Positions 50,309-58,989 of a stretch of 64,000 bases of DNA are shown here, one piece after another. How positions within the stretch are numbered: position 1 is the first letter of the stretch; the number at the start of each line of letters is the position of its first letter. This DNA is from Curtobacterium sp. MCBA15_001 (GTDB lineage: Bacteria; Actinomycetota; Actinomycetes; Actinomycetales; Microbacteriaceae): the NCBI RefSeq assembly GCF_001864835.1, contig NZ_MJGI01000007.1, positions 1 to 64,000 of the forward strand. The letters run 5' to 3'. The translations under genes were made by a program, and so were the position numbers. Below the pieces are notes generated by a model, which was given only the letters and a program-made list of their open reading frames with translations, was not told the origin of the DNA and searched no databases.

Positions 50309-51616
50309 CTAGCGCCCCATCCCGCGCACGGTGAACCCGGCGGCCGTCCAGGCGTCGCGGTCCAGGACGTTCCGGCCGTCGATGACGACCCGATCCCGCA
50401 CGAGCGACGCCACCGCGGTCGGGTCGAGCTGGCGGAACTCGGTCCACTCCGTCAGGACCAGCACCAGGTCGGCGTCCTGCACCGCGGCGTCGACCGAGCC
50501 GACGTAGTCCAGTTCCGGACGGACCCGGGCCGCGGTCCCGTTCGCCTGCGGGTCGTACGCGCTCACGGTCGCACCGAGTTCGCGCAGGCGGTCCGCGATG
50601 TCCAGGGCGGGCGAGTCGCGGACGTCGTCGGAGTTCGGCTTGAAGGCCAGCCCGAGCACCCCGACCCGCTTGCCGGCGAGGACGTCACCGAGCAGCTCCT
50701 GCGCGAGGGTGACGACGTGGGCCCGGCGCCGCAGGTTGATCGCGTCGACGTCGGCCAGGAAGTCGAGGGACTCCCCCACGCCGAGCTCGGTTGCCCGGGC
50801 TCGGAACGCGCGGATGTCCTTCGGCAGGCACCCGCCGCCGAAGCCGAGTCCCGCGTTCAGGAACTTCCGCCCGATCCGCTCGTCGTGGCCGATCGCGTCC
50901 GCGAGCGCGGTGACGTCGGCGCCGACGACCTCTGCGATCTCGGCCATGGCGTTGATGAACGAGATCTTCGTCGCCAGGAACGCGTTCGCGCTGACCTTGA
51001 CGAGCTCGGCGGTGGCCAGGTCGACCACCAGGCGCGGGGTGCCGTCGGCGAGGGTGGCGGCGTAGACCTCGTCGAGCGCGGCGACGGCTGCCTGCCCCGC
51101 GGGGCCGGACGGCACGCCGTAGACCAGGCGGTCGGGCGAGATCGTGTCCCGCACCGCGAAGCCCTCGCGCAGGAACTCCGGGTTCCACACGAGCGTCGCC
51201 CCCGGGACCACGGCGGTGACCTCGGCGGCGAGCCGTGCAGCGGTGCCGACGGGCACGGTGGACTTGCCGACGACGAAGTCCCCGTCGGACAGGTGCGGGA
51301 CCAGGCCGGCGACCGCCGCGTCGACGTACGTCACGTCGGCGGCACCGGTCGGCCCCTGCGGCGTCCCGACGGCCAGGAAGTGCACGCGGGCGCCGGCGAC
51401 CTCGGCGGTGTCGGTGGTGAAGCGGAGCCGACCGGAGGCCAGCGCCTCGGTCAGGATCTCCGGCAGCCCGGGTTCGAAGAAGGGGGCGTCACCCGCGGCG
51501 AGCCGTTCGATCCGGACCGGGTCGACGTCGACGGCGACCACGTCGTGCCCGAGCTTGGCCATGGAGGCGGCGTGCACGGCACCGAGGTACCCGCAGCCGA
51601 TGACGGAGATCTTCAC
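50309..51616 (-). CDS. ugd: UDP-glucose 6-dehydrogenase
   Basis: Ugd oxidises UDP-glucose to UDP-glucuronate with two NAD. The protein is 435 aa: ISVIGCGYLGAVHAASMAKL (NAD), KSTVPVGTAARL, WNPEFLREGFA, catalytic-Cys block GFGGGCLPKDIRAF and GLAFKPNSDDVRDSPA. GTG 51616 lies 6 nt after a -10 box. It supplies uronic acid for an acidic envelope polymer. GDP-mannose dehydrogenase is a homologous alternative, but the overall pattern favours Ugd. Confidence 0.94.
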   Translation of the reverse strand: MKISVIGCGYLGAVHAASMAKLGHDVVAVDVDPVRIERLAAGDAPFFEPGLPEILTEALASGRLRFTTDTAEVAGARVHFLAVGTPQGPTGAADVTYVDAAVAGLVPHLSDGDFVVGKSTVPVGTAARLAAEVTAVVPGATLVWNPEFLREGFAVRDTISPDRLVYGVPSGPAGQAAVAALDEVYAATLADGTPRLVVDLATAELVKVSANAFLATKISFINAMAEIAEVVGADVTALADAIGHDERIGRKFLNAGLGFGGGCLPKDIRAFRARATELGVGESLDFLADVDAINLRRRAHVVTLAQELLGDVLAGKRVGVLGLAFKPNSDDVRDSPALDIADRLRELGATVSAYDPQANGTAARVRPELDYVGSVDAAVQDADLVLVLTEWTEFRQLDPTAVASLVRDRVVIDGRNVLDRDAWTAAGFTVRGMGR

Positions 51617-51622
51617 CCCTCG

Positions 51623-51628
51623 ACGGTA
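51623..51628 (-). promoter_or_regulatory. -10 box of ugd (leaderless)
   Basis: The minus strand reads TACCGT with 6 nt to GTG 51616. Confidence 0.5.
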
Positions 51629-51650
51629 GCGGGTCGAACGCGCCCGGACG

Positions 51651-52199
51651 CTACCGTCGCGTCTCGCCCCACGGCGGCCGGTCCGCTCCCCCGACGATCT
51701 CGTCCCAGTCGGGCTCCCGGTGACGCCGGCGCGCCTCGTACGTCTCGACCAGGTCGTGCAGGACCGCGACGACCAGGTCGGCGTGCGGCACGTCGGCGAG
51801 CACCACGGCGGGGTCGTCCCCGGGGAACACGAGGACGTCGCCGGAGCGGAACAGCCCTTGCAGTCCCCGACGACGCACGGTCACGTCGTACCCCCGTGCG
51901 TGCAGCAGTTCCTGGCGGGTCCGGGTCCCGAGGCCGCGCACCACGACCAGGCGCCGGGTGGTGAGCACGTAGCGCTGCGTCAACCACCGCACCAGCGGCA
52001 CGATCCCGCCGAACAGCACGAGCACGACGACGAGCACGGCGATCACCACGTTGACCCACGCGAACTGCGCCTGGAACACCCCGAAGCCGAACCCGCCGGC
52101 CACGGCGACGAGCACGACGAACACCGCCGGTCGCACCAGGCTCCGAGCATGCGGCCGGAGTCGGGCGACCACGCGTTCCGGCGGCGGCTCGGCGGTCAT
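51651..52199 (-). CDS. PH-domain (bPH2-type) membrane protein
   Basis: This 182 aa protein has two membrane segments (residues ~25-70: AVFVVLVAVAGGFGFGVF and VVIAVLVVVLVLFGGIVPLV). A domain resembling bacterial PH folds follows (TQRYVLTTRRLVVVRGLGTR, DVLVFPGDDPAVVLADVP). The function is unknown. It begins immediately after birA (stop 52204-52206) and so is co-transcribed with it; an in-frame ATG at 52211 overlapping birA is an alternative start. Confidence 0.8.
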   Translation of the reverse strand: MTAEPPPERVVARLRPHARSLVRPAVFVVLVAVAGGFGFGVFQAQFAWVNVVIAVLVVVLVLFGGIVPLVRWLTQRYVLTTRRLVVVRGLGTRTRQELLHARGYDVTVRRRGLQGLFRSGDVLVFPGDDPAVVLADVPHADLVVAVLHDLVETYEARRRHREPDWDEIVGGADRPPWGETRR

Positions 52200-52203
52200 G
52201 GCG

Positions 52204-53088
52204 TCAGGCATACCGCAGGTGGGTGACGTCCCCCACGGCGACGCCCCTGGTGGCGCCGTCCCGATCCCGGATCGTGATACGACCGGTGTCGTCGATGCCG
52301 ACGGCGTCGGCCTCGACGGCGCTGCCGTCGGGCAGCTCCAACCGCACGCGCGCGCCGATCGTGCCGCACCGGGCGCGGACGTCGGACCGGACCGCCTCGG
52401 CGTCCGCACCGCCAGCGGCCAGGGCGACCACGGCCTCCCGGACGCCCGTGACGAAGGCCGACAGGACCGCGTCGGCCAGGTCGGGCGCGGATCCGGCGGC
52501 GCCGGCGACTGCCAGCGACGTCGACGTCGGGGTGGGCAGGCGGTCTGCGGGGATCGTCAGGTTCACGCCCACGCCGACGACGACGGAGCCGTCGGCGGCG
52601 ACCTGGCAGAGGATGCCGCACACCTTCCTGCCGTCCACCAGGACGTCGTTGGGCCACTTCACCAGCACCCGTTCCGGCTGGTCCGGTCGTCCCGGTCCGT
52701 CCGGTCGTCCCGGTCCGTCCGGTCGGGAGGCTCGGCTCGGGTCCGCCTCGTCCGTCGCGTCACCCTGCGCCGGCTGAAGGGCCGCGCGCACCGCGTCGCA
52801 CATCGCCGCTCCGGCGACCAGGGGCAGCCACCCGCGGTCCCGGTCGTCGAGCGCTGCCCGGACCAGCAGGCTCGCCGCCAGGGTCTTGCCGGCCGGCGCG
52901 GTCCACGTCCGGTCGAGCCGTCCGCGGCCGGCGGTCTGGTCGAGCGTCACCACCACGCTGCCGTCGGCCAGGTCCGGGGCGGCGGCGAGCAGGTCGGCGT
53001 TCGTGGACCCCGTGCGCGGTCGGACGTCCAGGACGGCTCCGGCGGACACGACGGCGGCACGGGAACGCGGCAGGGCGGGTGTGGACAT
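52204..53088 (-). CDS. birA: Biotin-[acetyl-CoA-carboxylase] ligase
   Basis: BirA attaches biotin to the BCCP lysine of acyl-CoA carboxylase, whose subunit genes lie next to it. The protein is 294 aa and lacks an N-terminal HTH, so it is a monofunctional ligase. It has GRGRLDRTWTAPAGK for biotinyl-AMP, VKWPNDVLVDGRKVCGIL and a C-terminal SH3-like domain. An extra repetitive Arg-Pro-Asp-Gly-Pro-Gly insert sits near residues 120-138. ATG 53088 lies 7 nt after TACATT. It diverges from the carboxyltransferase gene. Confidence 0.95.
   Translation of the reverse strand: MSTPALPRSRAAVVSAGAVLDVRPRTGSTNADLLAAAPDLADGSVVVTLDQTAGRGRLDRTWTAPAGKTLAASLLVRAALDDRDRGWLPLVAGAAMCDAVRAALQPAQGDATDEADPSRASRPDGPGRPDGPGRPDQPERVLVKWPNDVLVDGRKVCGILCQVAADGSVVVGVGVNLTIPADRLPTPTSTSLAVAGAAGSAPDLADAVLSAFVTGVREAVVALAAGGADAEAVRSDVRARCGTIGARVRLELPDGSAVEADAVGIDDTGRITIRDRDGATRGVAVGDVTHLRYA
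52690..52725. repeat. 18-bp tandem repeat inside birA
   Basis: There are two perfect copies of tcccggtccgtccggtcg plus a partial copy upstream. They encode Pro-Asp-Gly-Pro-Gly-Arg units in a surface loop just before the KWPND active-site block. The unit preserves frame. Confidence 0.9.
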
Positions 53089-53095
53089 GCACGCA

Positions 53096-53101
53096 AATGT
53101 A
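53096..53101 (-). promoter_or_regulatory. -10 box of birA (leaderless)
   Basis: The minus strand reads TACATT with 7 nt to ATG 53088. Confidence 0.5.
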
Positions 53102-53150
53102 CGGGCAGGAACCGTGGGGGTCCTCCAACCGTCGGCTGTGCGTCCCCCGG

Positions 53151-53156
53151 TAGGGT
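53151..53156 (+). promoter_or_regulatory. -10 box of the carboxyltransferase gene (leaderless)
   Basis: TAGGGT has 6 nt to GTG 53163. It is divergent from the birA promoter, 50 bp away. Confidence 0.5.
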
Positions 53157-53162
53157 GAGCGG

Positions 53163-54758
53163 GTGACTCAAGGCGACACCCCCGATCTCTCCACGACGGC
53201 CGGCCGGCTCGCCGACCTCCGCGTGCGGTACCACGAAGCCGTGACCGCCGCTGGCGAAGCCGCCATCGCGAAGCAGCACGCCAAGGGCAAGACCACGGCG
53301 CGCGAGCGCATCGAACAGCTCCTCGACGAGAACTCCTTCGTCGAGCTCGACGAGTTCGTCCGGCACCGCACCACCGCCTTCGGCATGGACGCCAAGCGCC
53401 CCTACGGCGACGCGGTCGTCACCGGCTTCGGCACGATCCACGGCCGCCAGGTCGCGGTCTACGCGCAGGACTTCACCGTCTTCGGCGGGTCGCTCGGCGA
53501 GGTCGCCGGCGAGAAGATCATCAAGGTCATGCAGCACGCGCTGAAGACCGGCGTGCCGATCATCGGCATCCTCGACTCCGGCGGGGCACGCATCCAGGAG
53601 GGCGTCGTCGCCCTCGGCAAGTACGGCGAGATCTTCCGCCTCAACACCCAGGCGTCCGGGGTCATCCCGCAGATCTCCATCGTCATGGGCCCGGCAGCCG
53701 GCGGCGCCGTGTACTCCCCGGCACTCACCGACTTCGTGATCATGGTCGACAAGACCAGCCACATGTTCGTCACCGGCCCCGACGTCATCAAGACCGTCAC
53801 CGGCGAGGACGTCGGCTTCGAGGAACTCGGCGGCGCGCAGACGCACAACGCGGTCTCCGGGGTCGCGCACTACCTGGCCGAGGACGAGTCCGACGCGCTC
53901 GACTACGCGCGCTCGCTCATCGGCTTCCTGCCGGACAACAACCTCTCCGACGCCCCGGCGTACGACGTCGGCCCGGAGCTCGAGACCACCGACGCCGACC
54001 GCGAGCTCGACCTCGTCATCCCGGACTCGACGAACCAGCCGTACGACGTCACGCAGATCATCGAGCACGTCGTCGACGACGGCGACTTCTTGGAGGTGCA
54101 GCCGCTCTTCGCGCCGAACATCCTCATCGGGTTCGGCCGGGTCGAGGGCCGCACGGTCGGCATCATCGCGAACCAGCCGCAGGCGATGGCCGGCACGCTC
54201 AACATCGACGCCGGCGAGAAGGCCGCCCGCTTCGTGCGGTTCTGCGACGCGTTCGGCATCCCGATCTTGACCCTCGTCGACGTGCCCGGCTACCTGCCCG
54301 GCACCGACCAGGAGTGGACCGGGGTCATCCGCCGCGGCGCGAAGCTGCTGTACGCCTACGCCGAGGCCACCGTCCCCCTCGTCACCGTCATCACGCGCAA
54401 GGCCTACGGCGGCGCGTACATCGTGATGGGCTCGAAGCAGCTCGGCGCGGACATCAACCTCGCGTGGCCGACCGCCGAGATCGCGGTGATGGGCGGCCAG
54501 GGCGCGGTCAACATCCTGTACCGGTCCGAGATCAAGCGCGCCGAGGACGCCGGCGAGGACGTCGCCGCCGTGCGCTCCCGCCTGGCGAACGAGTACACGT
54601 ACAACGTGGCCTCGCCGTACCTGGCAGCCGAACGCGGGGAGCTCGACGGCATCATCCAGCCGCACGCCACCCGCGTGTCCGTCATCAAGGCCCTCCGTGC
54701 ACTCCGGGGCAAGCGCGCGTCGCTGCCGCCGAAGAAGCACGGCAACATCCCGCTGTGA
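53163..54758 (+). CDS. accD: Acyl-CoA carboxylase carboxyltransferase (beta) subunit
   Basis: This 531 aa protein is of the AccD5/PccB type, transferring carboxylate from carboxybiotin to acetyl- or propionyl-CoA for fatty-acid synthesis. It has the two crotonase-like halves: N-terminal [14 protein letters not shown] and GIPIIG-like oxyanion block ([12 protein letters not shown]), with [13 protein letters not shown]-terminal [13 protein letters not shown] and [18 protein letters not shown] 53163 is leaderless. The epsilon subunit follows 10 bp after its stop, and birA diverges upstream. Confidence 0.95.
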   Translation: MTQGDTPDLSTTAGRLADLRVRYHEAVTAAGEAAIAKQHAKGKTTARERIEQLLDENSFVELDEFVRHRTTAFGMDAKRPYGDAVVTGFGTIHGRQVAVYAQDFTVFGGSLGEVAGEKIIKVMQHALKTGVPIIGILDSGGARIQEGVVALGKYGEIFRLNTQASGVIPQISIVMGPAAGGAVYSPALTDFVIMVDKTSHMFVTGPDVIKTVTGEDVGFEELGGAQTHNAVSGVAHYLAEDESDALDYARSLIGFLPDNNLSDAPAYDVGPELETTDADRELDLVIPDSTNQPYDVTQIIEHVVDDGDFLEVQPLFAPNILIGFGRVEGRTVGIIANQPQAMAGTLNIDAGEKAARFVRFCDAFGIPILTLVDVPGYLPGTDQEWTGVIRRGAKLLYAYAEATVPLVTVITRKAYGGAYIVMGSKQLGADINLAWPTAEIAVMGGQGAVNILYRSEIKRAEDAGEDVAAVRSRLANEYTYNVASPYLAAERGELDGIIQPHATRVSVIKALRALRGKRASLPPKKHGNIPL

Positions 54759-54768
54759 CGGTGCGCTG

Positions 54769-55023
54769 ATGGCCAAGCACGCAGCCGCCGTCCCCGCGGA
54801 CGAGCCCGCATCGGTCGCGGACGTCCGTGTGGTGTCCGGTGAGCCCACGCCCGAGGAGCTCGCCGCGGTCGTCGCTGTCCTGCAGCGGCAGGCCGACGAG
54901 GCCGCCGCCGCGGGTCGTGCGCGGATCGAGGTCTCGCCGCGGGCGTCGTGGGACGCCTCGGCGCGCGGACTCCGGGGGACGCTGCCGTCCGGCCGGGGCG
55001 CCTGGTCGCGGTCGTTGCGGTAG
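54769..55023 (+). CDS. accE: Acyl-CoA carboxylase epsilon subunit
   Basis: This 84 aa acidic-to-basic small protein has the actinobacterial AccE core VVSGEPTPEELAAVVAVLQ, an Ala-rich helix and the C-terminal Trp-Asp/Gly-x-W pattern (SWDASARGL, GAWSRSLR). It stabilises the alpha-beta complex in this phylum. It is directly downstream of accD and certainly co-transcribed. A 17-bp tandem repeat begins 27 bp after its stop. Confidence 0.85.
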   Translation: MAKHAAAVPADEPASVADVRVVSGEPTPEELAAVVAVLQRQADEAAAAGRARIEVSPRASWDASARGLRGTLPSGRGAWSRSLR

Positions 55024-55050
55024 CGGTCGCCGCCGGGGGCGGTCGTTGGG

Positions 55051-55101
55051 GTAGCGCGGCCGTTGCGGTAGCGCGGCCGTTGCGGTAGCGCGGCCGTTGC
55101 G
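55051..55101. repeat. 17-bp tandem repeat, three copies
   Basis: Three perfect copies of gtagcgcggccgttgcg, with degenerate flanking copies on both sides, lie just after accE. Confidence 0.95.
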
Positions 55102-55374
55102 GGCCGTTGCGGTGGTCCGCATGCCTGGGGACCGCCCCTTCCGGTCCGATGATGCATCGTGCGACCATGTACCCCTCGGATCCTCCCCGGTATCGGCGTT
55201 GCAGGGTGCACTTCCGGGTCCGTCTCCCCTCGATCGGGGGTCAGGATCTCCGGAACGGCGTCGAAACGGGCCGAATTGTCCCCCATAATGACGACTGACA
55301 CCTGTCGTCCGTGTCGGCATAGTAGTTCGTGTTCGGTGTCCTTCAACGAAGAGCATCGCCGGACGGTGGCCGAC

Positions 55375-55380
55375 TAGGGT
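55375..55380 (+). promoter_or_regulatory. Orphan -10 box upstream of a terminator hairpin
   Basis: TAGGGT with no gene start downstream. Transcription would begin near 55386-55388 and stop at the hairpin ending at 55475. Confidence 0.35.
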
Positions 55381-55385
55381 ACGAC

Positions 55386-55475
55386 GCCATCGTCCAATGC
55401 GAGCCAGGGCGATATTCGGGTTGTCGCTCTGCCTCGGGTCGTGAACGGGCCGGTCGGATCTCCGACCGGCCCGTT
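55386..55475 (+). ncRNA. Candidate ~90-nt small RNA
   Basis: This is inferred only from a -10 box 6 nt upstream and a strong 3' hairpin followed by ccccgttt. No open reading frame or known RNA family is recognised. It lies between accE and the two-component operon. Confidence 0.3.
55444..55475. terminator. Strong hairpin after accE / beyond the two-component operon
   Basis: A perfect 15-bp inverted repeat (55444-55458 with 55461-55475) with a minimal loop is followed by ccccgttt on the plus strand. It would terminate accD-accE transcripts or the candidate small RNA, and perhaps the minus-strand operon. Confidence 0.75.
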
Positions 55476-55578
55476 CCCCGTTTCCGGCCGTCCCCCGTTC
55501 CCGGCCGTCCCCCGTTCCCGGGCTGGCACGGTCGCGTGCGCCGGGCGTCGGGCGCCGGGCCGCCGCTCGCCGGGCCGC

Positions 55579-55695
55579 CGTGCCGCGCGACATCCCCGCT
55601 GTCGTACGACATCGACGGTGTCGTTCCGTCGGACGGAGCGACGCCGACTCCGTGCCGCGCGACATCCCCGCTGTCGTACGACTTCGACGGTGTCG
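55579..55695. repeat. 45-bp direct repeat, two copies 72 bp apart
   Basis: The 45-bp unit at 55579-55623 and 55651-55695 differs at one base. Each copy contains the palindrome gtcgtacgac and the string gcgcgacatcc. The spacer is 27 bp. Confidence 0.9.
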
Positions 55696-55715
55696 CCCGA
55701 GTCGCTCGCCCCGCC

Positions 55716-55769
55716 CGAGTCGTTCGAGTCGCTCGAGTCGCTCGAGTCGTTCGAGCCGTTCGAGCCGCC
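55716..55769. repeat. 9-bp tandem repeat, six copies
   Basis: Six units of cgag(t/c)cg followed by tt, ct or cc, immediately 3' of the two-component operon. Confidence 0.85.
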
Positions 55770-55845
55770 CGAGCCCACGGCGACCACCGCCGCCACGCTG
55801 ACCACGGCCGCCGCGCCGCGCCGCGTCGGCACCGTCGCGCGCTGG

Positions 55846-56916
55846 TCAGGCGGTCTCGTGCCGCGGGATCTCGAGCCAGAGCGCCACAGAGTCGTCCCCG
55901 TCACCGTCCTCGTCGTCGTCCTCGTCCTCGTCCTCGCCGAGCCCGGCCCCGAGCGCCGCCGACTCGCTCGCCGCCAGGTCGAGGCGCAACCCCACGACGG
56001 TGACCGCCGCACCGGACCCCTCGGGCACCGTCCGCACGATCACGTTGTCGGCGTCGTGCGCCTGTCGGAGCGCGTCGGCCAGGTGCAGGTGGATGCGACG
56101 CAGGTCGTCGACCTCGAGCTCGTCGAGCCCACCGTCGTCGTGCAGCTGCACCACCGCTCCCCGTCGGCGCAGCCGCATGACCTCGTCACGGACGTCGTCG
56201 GAGAGCAGAGAGCGACCTCGGATCTCGTCGCGGATGGCCTGCTCCAGGTGCAGGCACTCCTCGCGCTCGTCGTCGGTGAGGTCCCCGCAGGAGTCGATGA
56301 TGCGCTGGAGCATCGGCAGCGCCATCCGCGTGGTCTGGCTCAGCCGGAACTGCCGCTCGAAGACGTGGGCGTCCTGCGCCGCCTGCCAGTCCGCGGTCTC
56401 CTGCTCGGCGCGCATGAAGTCCCGAGTGATGCGCGTCGCCCGGTTCATCGCCGCGGCGAAGGCGGTGGCGATCGCGACCCACGACAGGCTGCCGACCACG
56501 CCGAGCTTGCTGAGCGAACCCGGCCCGGCCCACACGGCGACGAAGACGGTCAGGAACAGCACGCCGGCCCAGGCGAAGGGGGCACGCTGCCGCACGACCA
56601 GGATCGTCATGAGCGTCCCGATCGCTGCCACCCACCACGTGGCGTAGCTGGCCTCGTCACCGGGGTCGACCACGGGCGCGGCCACGACGGGCATCGCGAT
56701 CGCCGTCGCGAGCGCGAAGCACGCGGACCACACCGGCAGAGCCTGCGCCCGCAGGAACAGCGCCGTCCCGGTGGCGGCCACGTACAGCGCCATGCACGCG
56801 ATCGCTGGGCCCATGTCGCTCGCGCCGGGCAACGCCGTCAGCCCGAGCACGAGGTGGTAGACCGAGAACAGCGCGGCGAGACCGGTGGCGATGCCCGCGG
56901 GGACGGAGACCTTCAC
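55846..56916 (-). CDS. Membrane protein resembling a degenerate sensor kinase
   Basis: This 356 aa protein has five or six N-terminal membrane segments (residues ~5-160). A soluble part follows with a helical pair (ETADWQAAQDAHVFERQFRL, LPMLQRIIDSCGDLTDDERE) and RDEIRGRSLLSDDVRDEV, where histidine kinases of this kind have their dimerisation and ATP domains. I see no phosphoacceptor His block and no intact N or G boxes, so it is probably a pseudokinase or partner sensor. The end is very acidic (EDEDEDDDEDGDGDDS). GTG 56916 overlaps the histidine-kinase stop (GTGA), so it is coupled to the two-component pair. Confidence 0.7.
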   Translation of the reverse strand: MKVSVPAGIATGLAALFSVYHLVLGLTALPGASDMGPAIACMALYVAATGTALFLRAQALPVWSACFALATAIAMPVVAAPVVDPGDEASYATWWVAAIGTLMTILVVRQRAPFAWAGVLFLTVFVAVWAGPGSLSKLGVVGSLSWVAIATAFAAAMNRATRITRDFMRAEQETADWQAAQDAHVFERQFRLSQTTRMALPMLQRIIDSCGDLTDDEREECLHLEQAIRDEIRGRSLLSDDVRDEVMRLRRRGAVVQLHDDGGLDELEVDDLRRIHLHLADALRQAHDADNVIVRTVPEGSGAAVTVVGLRLDLAASESAALGAGLGEDEDEDDDEDGDGDDSVALWLEIPRHETA

Positions 56917-58142
56917 CGTGCTGCCTCGTCCGGAGCCGGCCAGGTCAGCACGACGTGCGTGCCGGATCCGGGCGTCGTGTGGATGGTCGCGGTGCCCCCG
57001 GCCGAGACGACGCGCTCCAGGATGGACCGTCGGACGCCCAGCCGCTCGGCGGGGATGGCGTCCTGGTCGAAGCCCGAGCCGTCGTCGCAGACCTCGATGC
57101 GGACGACGCCGGCGGTGTGCTCCATCGTCACCCAGCGCGACGCCGTCTGCCCGGCGTGCTGCACGCTGTTCACGGCGGCCTGCACCGCGGCGGACGCCAA
57201 CGCGTCGGCGACGACGGCCGGGACCGTGGCCGTGGCCGAAGCCGAGGACCGATGACCGGGCCGGACCGTCACCGGGGCCGCCAGCCCCGTCACGGCGTGC
57301 GTCACGCGGTCGCGCAGCTCGGTCAGCGACACCGGAGGGCCGTCCCCCGGGGCGTCGGCCGCGGCGGCGAGGTGGTCGATGGCGTTGCGGGCCATCCGCG
57401 CCGCCAACGTCCGGGCGTCCTGGGTGTCGGTCCGCGCGGCCGACAGCAGCGTCGTCAGCACGCTGTCGTGCACGATCGCGTCGACCTGGATGCGTTCGAC
57501 CTCGGTGGCGTGCTCGCGGATCGCGTGGGCGTAGCGCCGGACCGCGGTCGCCTGGGCGGTGTCCACCGTTGCCGCGGCCCGGCGGAGGATGACGATGAGC
57601 ACGAGGGCCGCACCGCCGAGGATGCCGATGTACGTGCCGTCGAGGACCGCCCGGAGCACGCCGACGTCGCCGCCGGTCGGGGCGATGCGGATGAGCGCGT
57701 AGACCACCGGCACGACCGCGGTGTACACGACCGCACGCCACGTCGCGAAGCCCATCGCCGCGGCGACCGTCCCGACGTTGCACACCCACCAGGGCCACGG
57801 CTGCTGCGCCTCGAGCGGTCGGACCACCGTGAACGGCCAGAGCACCAGCACGACGAGGAACAGCAGCGCCGTCGCGATCTGCGCCGGCTGCACGAGCCGT
57901 CGGACGAAGACGGAGACACCGACCAGGACGAAGGACACCGCGAGCACGCACGGCAGCACGACCCCGGCGACGGGGTCGAGGAACGGCAGCTGCGCGACGA
58001 CCTGCGAGACGTTCGTCGCACCGAACCCGAGGGCGAACACCGCCAACAGGATCGCGAACGCACGCTCGACCGAGGCCTGCGACACCGTCGCCCGGACGTT
58101 GCGCGCCGGGTCTGCCCCGAACGGCGCGACCTCGGTCGTCAT
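56913..58142 (-). CDS. Sensor histidine kinase (NarL-type ATPase domain)
   Basis: This 409 aa protein has six membrane segments in the first ~190 residues with little external sequence, suggesting sensing of the membrane itself. The phosphoacceptor is probably His225 in DAIVHDSVLTTLLSA. The ATP-binding domain has an N box (AVNSVQHAG) and a G box (VCDDGSGFD). ATG 58142 begins MTTEVAPFG, 37 bp after the response-regulator stop. It is the second gene of the regulator-kinase-membrane-protein operon. The signal and targets are unknown. Confidence 0.85.
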   Translation of the reverse strand: MTTEVAPFGADPARNVRATVSQASVERAFAILLAVFALGFGATNVSQVVAQLPFLDPVAGVVLPCVLAVSFVLVGVSVFVRRLVQPAQIATALLFLVVLVLWPFTVVRPLEAQQPWPWWVCNVGTVAAAMGFATWRAVVYTAVVPVVYALIRIAPTGGDVGVLRAVLDGTYIGILGGAALVLIVILRRAAATVDTAQATAVRRYAHAIREHATEVERIQVDAIVHDSVLTTLLSAARTDTQDARTLAARMARNAIDHLAAAADAPGDGPPVSLTELRDRVTHAVTGLAAPVTVRPGHRSSASATATVPAVVADALASAAVQAAVNSVQHAGQTASRWVTMEHTAGVVRIEVCDDGSGFDQDAIPAERLGVRRSILERVVSAGGTATIHTTPGSGTHVVLTWPAPDEAAR

Positions 58143-58179
58143 CGGACCGCTGCCGTGCGTGGACGGCACATGGTGGGGC

Positions 58180-58896
58180 TCAGCGCCCGTCGGCGTCGGG
58201 GTCGATGCCCGAGTCCAGGCCCGGCAGGATGCCGTCCTCGACCGCACGCCGGAGCAGGTCGACCTTGGTCGGCGCGGGACGCCCGACCTCGACGTACTTC
58301 ACGCGGATGCGGTCGAGGTACTCACGCGCGGTGGAGTACCCGATGCCGAGCTGCTGGGCCGCGAGCTTGAGCGGCAGGCCCGATGCGTAGAGGTGCAGGA
58401 TCTCGCGTTCTCGACGGCCGAGCTGCGCCTTGGCGAAGTCCCGGTCCGCGTCGATGGCGCTCGCCCACTCGAGGTTGTTCAGCACGTCACCCCGTGCCAC
58501 CGTGGCGACGGCTGCCATCACGGTCTTGGTCGCGGACGACTTCGGGATGACCCCGGCGGCCCCTGCCGCCAGTGCCTCACGCACGTTCGCCACCCGGTCG
58601 GCGATGCTGTGGACCAGGACGGCGGAGCCGGTGCCCTGGACGCCCTTGACGTTCTCGGTGACGGTCGAGCCGTCGCCCAGCGACAGGTCGAGGACCACGA
58701 CGTCGACCTCGCGCCCGTCGAGGTCCCGGATGTACTCCGGCACGCTCGCCGCGGTCAGCACGACCTCGAACCCCTCGTTCTGGCACGCCGCCTGGATCCC
58801 GAGACGCACGGACTCGTGGTCGTCGACGATCGCGACGCGGACGGGCCTGGTGGCCACTCCGGTCGTCCCTGCTGTGGTGGTCGTTTCTGCTGGCAC
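58180..58896 (-). CDS. LuxR/NarL-family response regulator
   Basis: This 238 aa protein has an N-terminal receiver (VAIVDDHESVRLGIQAA with the acidic pair; phosphoacceptor Asp in DVVVLDLSLGDGS; Lys in VIPKSSA). The C-terminal HTH is LGRREREILHLYASGLPLKLAAQQLGIG. GTG 58896 has GAGAGG 5 nt upstream; the ATG at 58950 has no such site and adds an unconserved tail. It is the first gene of the operon. The last ~15 residues are acidic. Confidence 0.9.
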   Translation of the reverse strand: MPAETTTTAGTTGVATRPVRVAIVDDHESVRLGIQAACQNEGFEVVLTAASVPEYIRDLDGREVDVVVLDLSLGDGSTVTENVKGVQGTGSAVLVHSIADRVANVREALAAGAAGVIPKSSATKTVMAAVATVARGDVLNNLEWASAIDADRDFAKAQLGRREREILHLYASGLPLKLAAQQLGIGYSTAREYLDRIRVKYVEVGRPAPTKVDLLRRAVEDGILPGLDSGIDPDADGR

Positions 58897-58953
58897 GGTG
58901 ACCTCTCGTTCCGACGGGCCCGGCCCCTGAAACCGGGTTGCCGTCAGCAACCA

Positions 58954-58959
58954 ACAATA
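58954..58959 (-). promoter_or_regulatory. -10 box of the two-component operon
   Basis: The minus strand reads TATTGT, giving a leader of about 50 nt that holds GAGAGG before GTG 58896. Confidence 0.45.
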
Positions 58960-58989
58960 CCCAGTCGGTCGGCCTCCGACGCCCCCCGA

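Larger units (their letters stand above)
55024..55845. other. 822-bp gene-poor, repeat-rich stretch
   Basis: No convincing protein gene is seen. In order it holds: a 17-bp tandem repeat (55051-55101), a stretch of lower GC (about 55110-55440) with promoter-like boxes on both strands, a candidate small RNA ending in a strong hairpin (55386-55475), a 45-bp direct repeat (55579/55651) and a 9-bp tandem repeat (55716-55769). Minus-strand translation from ATG 55286 (MGDNSARFDAVPEIL) reads plausibly for ~30 residues, but its third codon positions are much poorer in G/C than in real genes here. Confidence 0.6.

Noticed and set aside
52947..55286. Minus-strand frame starting MGDNSARF near 55286
   Set aside because: The first 30 residues look protein-like, but third codon positions are poor in G/C compared with genes here, and the frame runs on through repeats and antisense to accE and accD.
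55579..55695. CRISPR array
   Set aside because: Only two 45-bp repeats with one 27-bp spacer and no cas genes; better described as a direct repeat.
58151..58168. Hairpin between the response-regulator and histidine-kinase genes as a terminator
   Set aside because: The stem is only 6 bp with a 6-nt loop inside a tightly spaced operon, so termination is unlikely.
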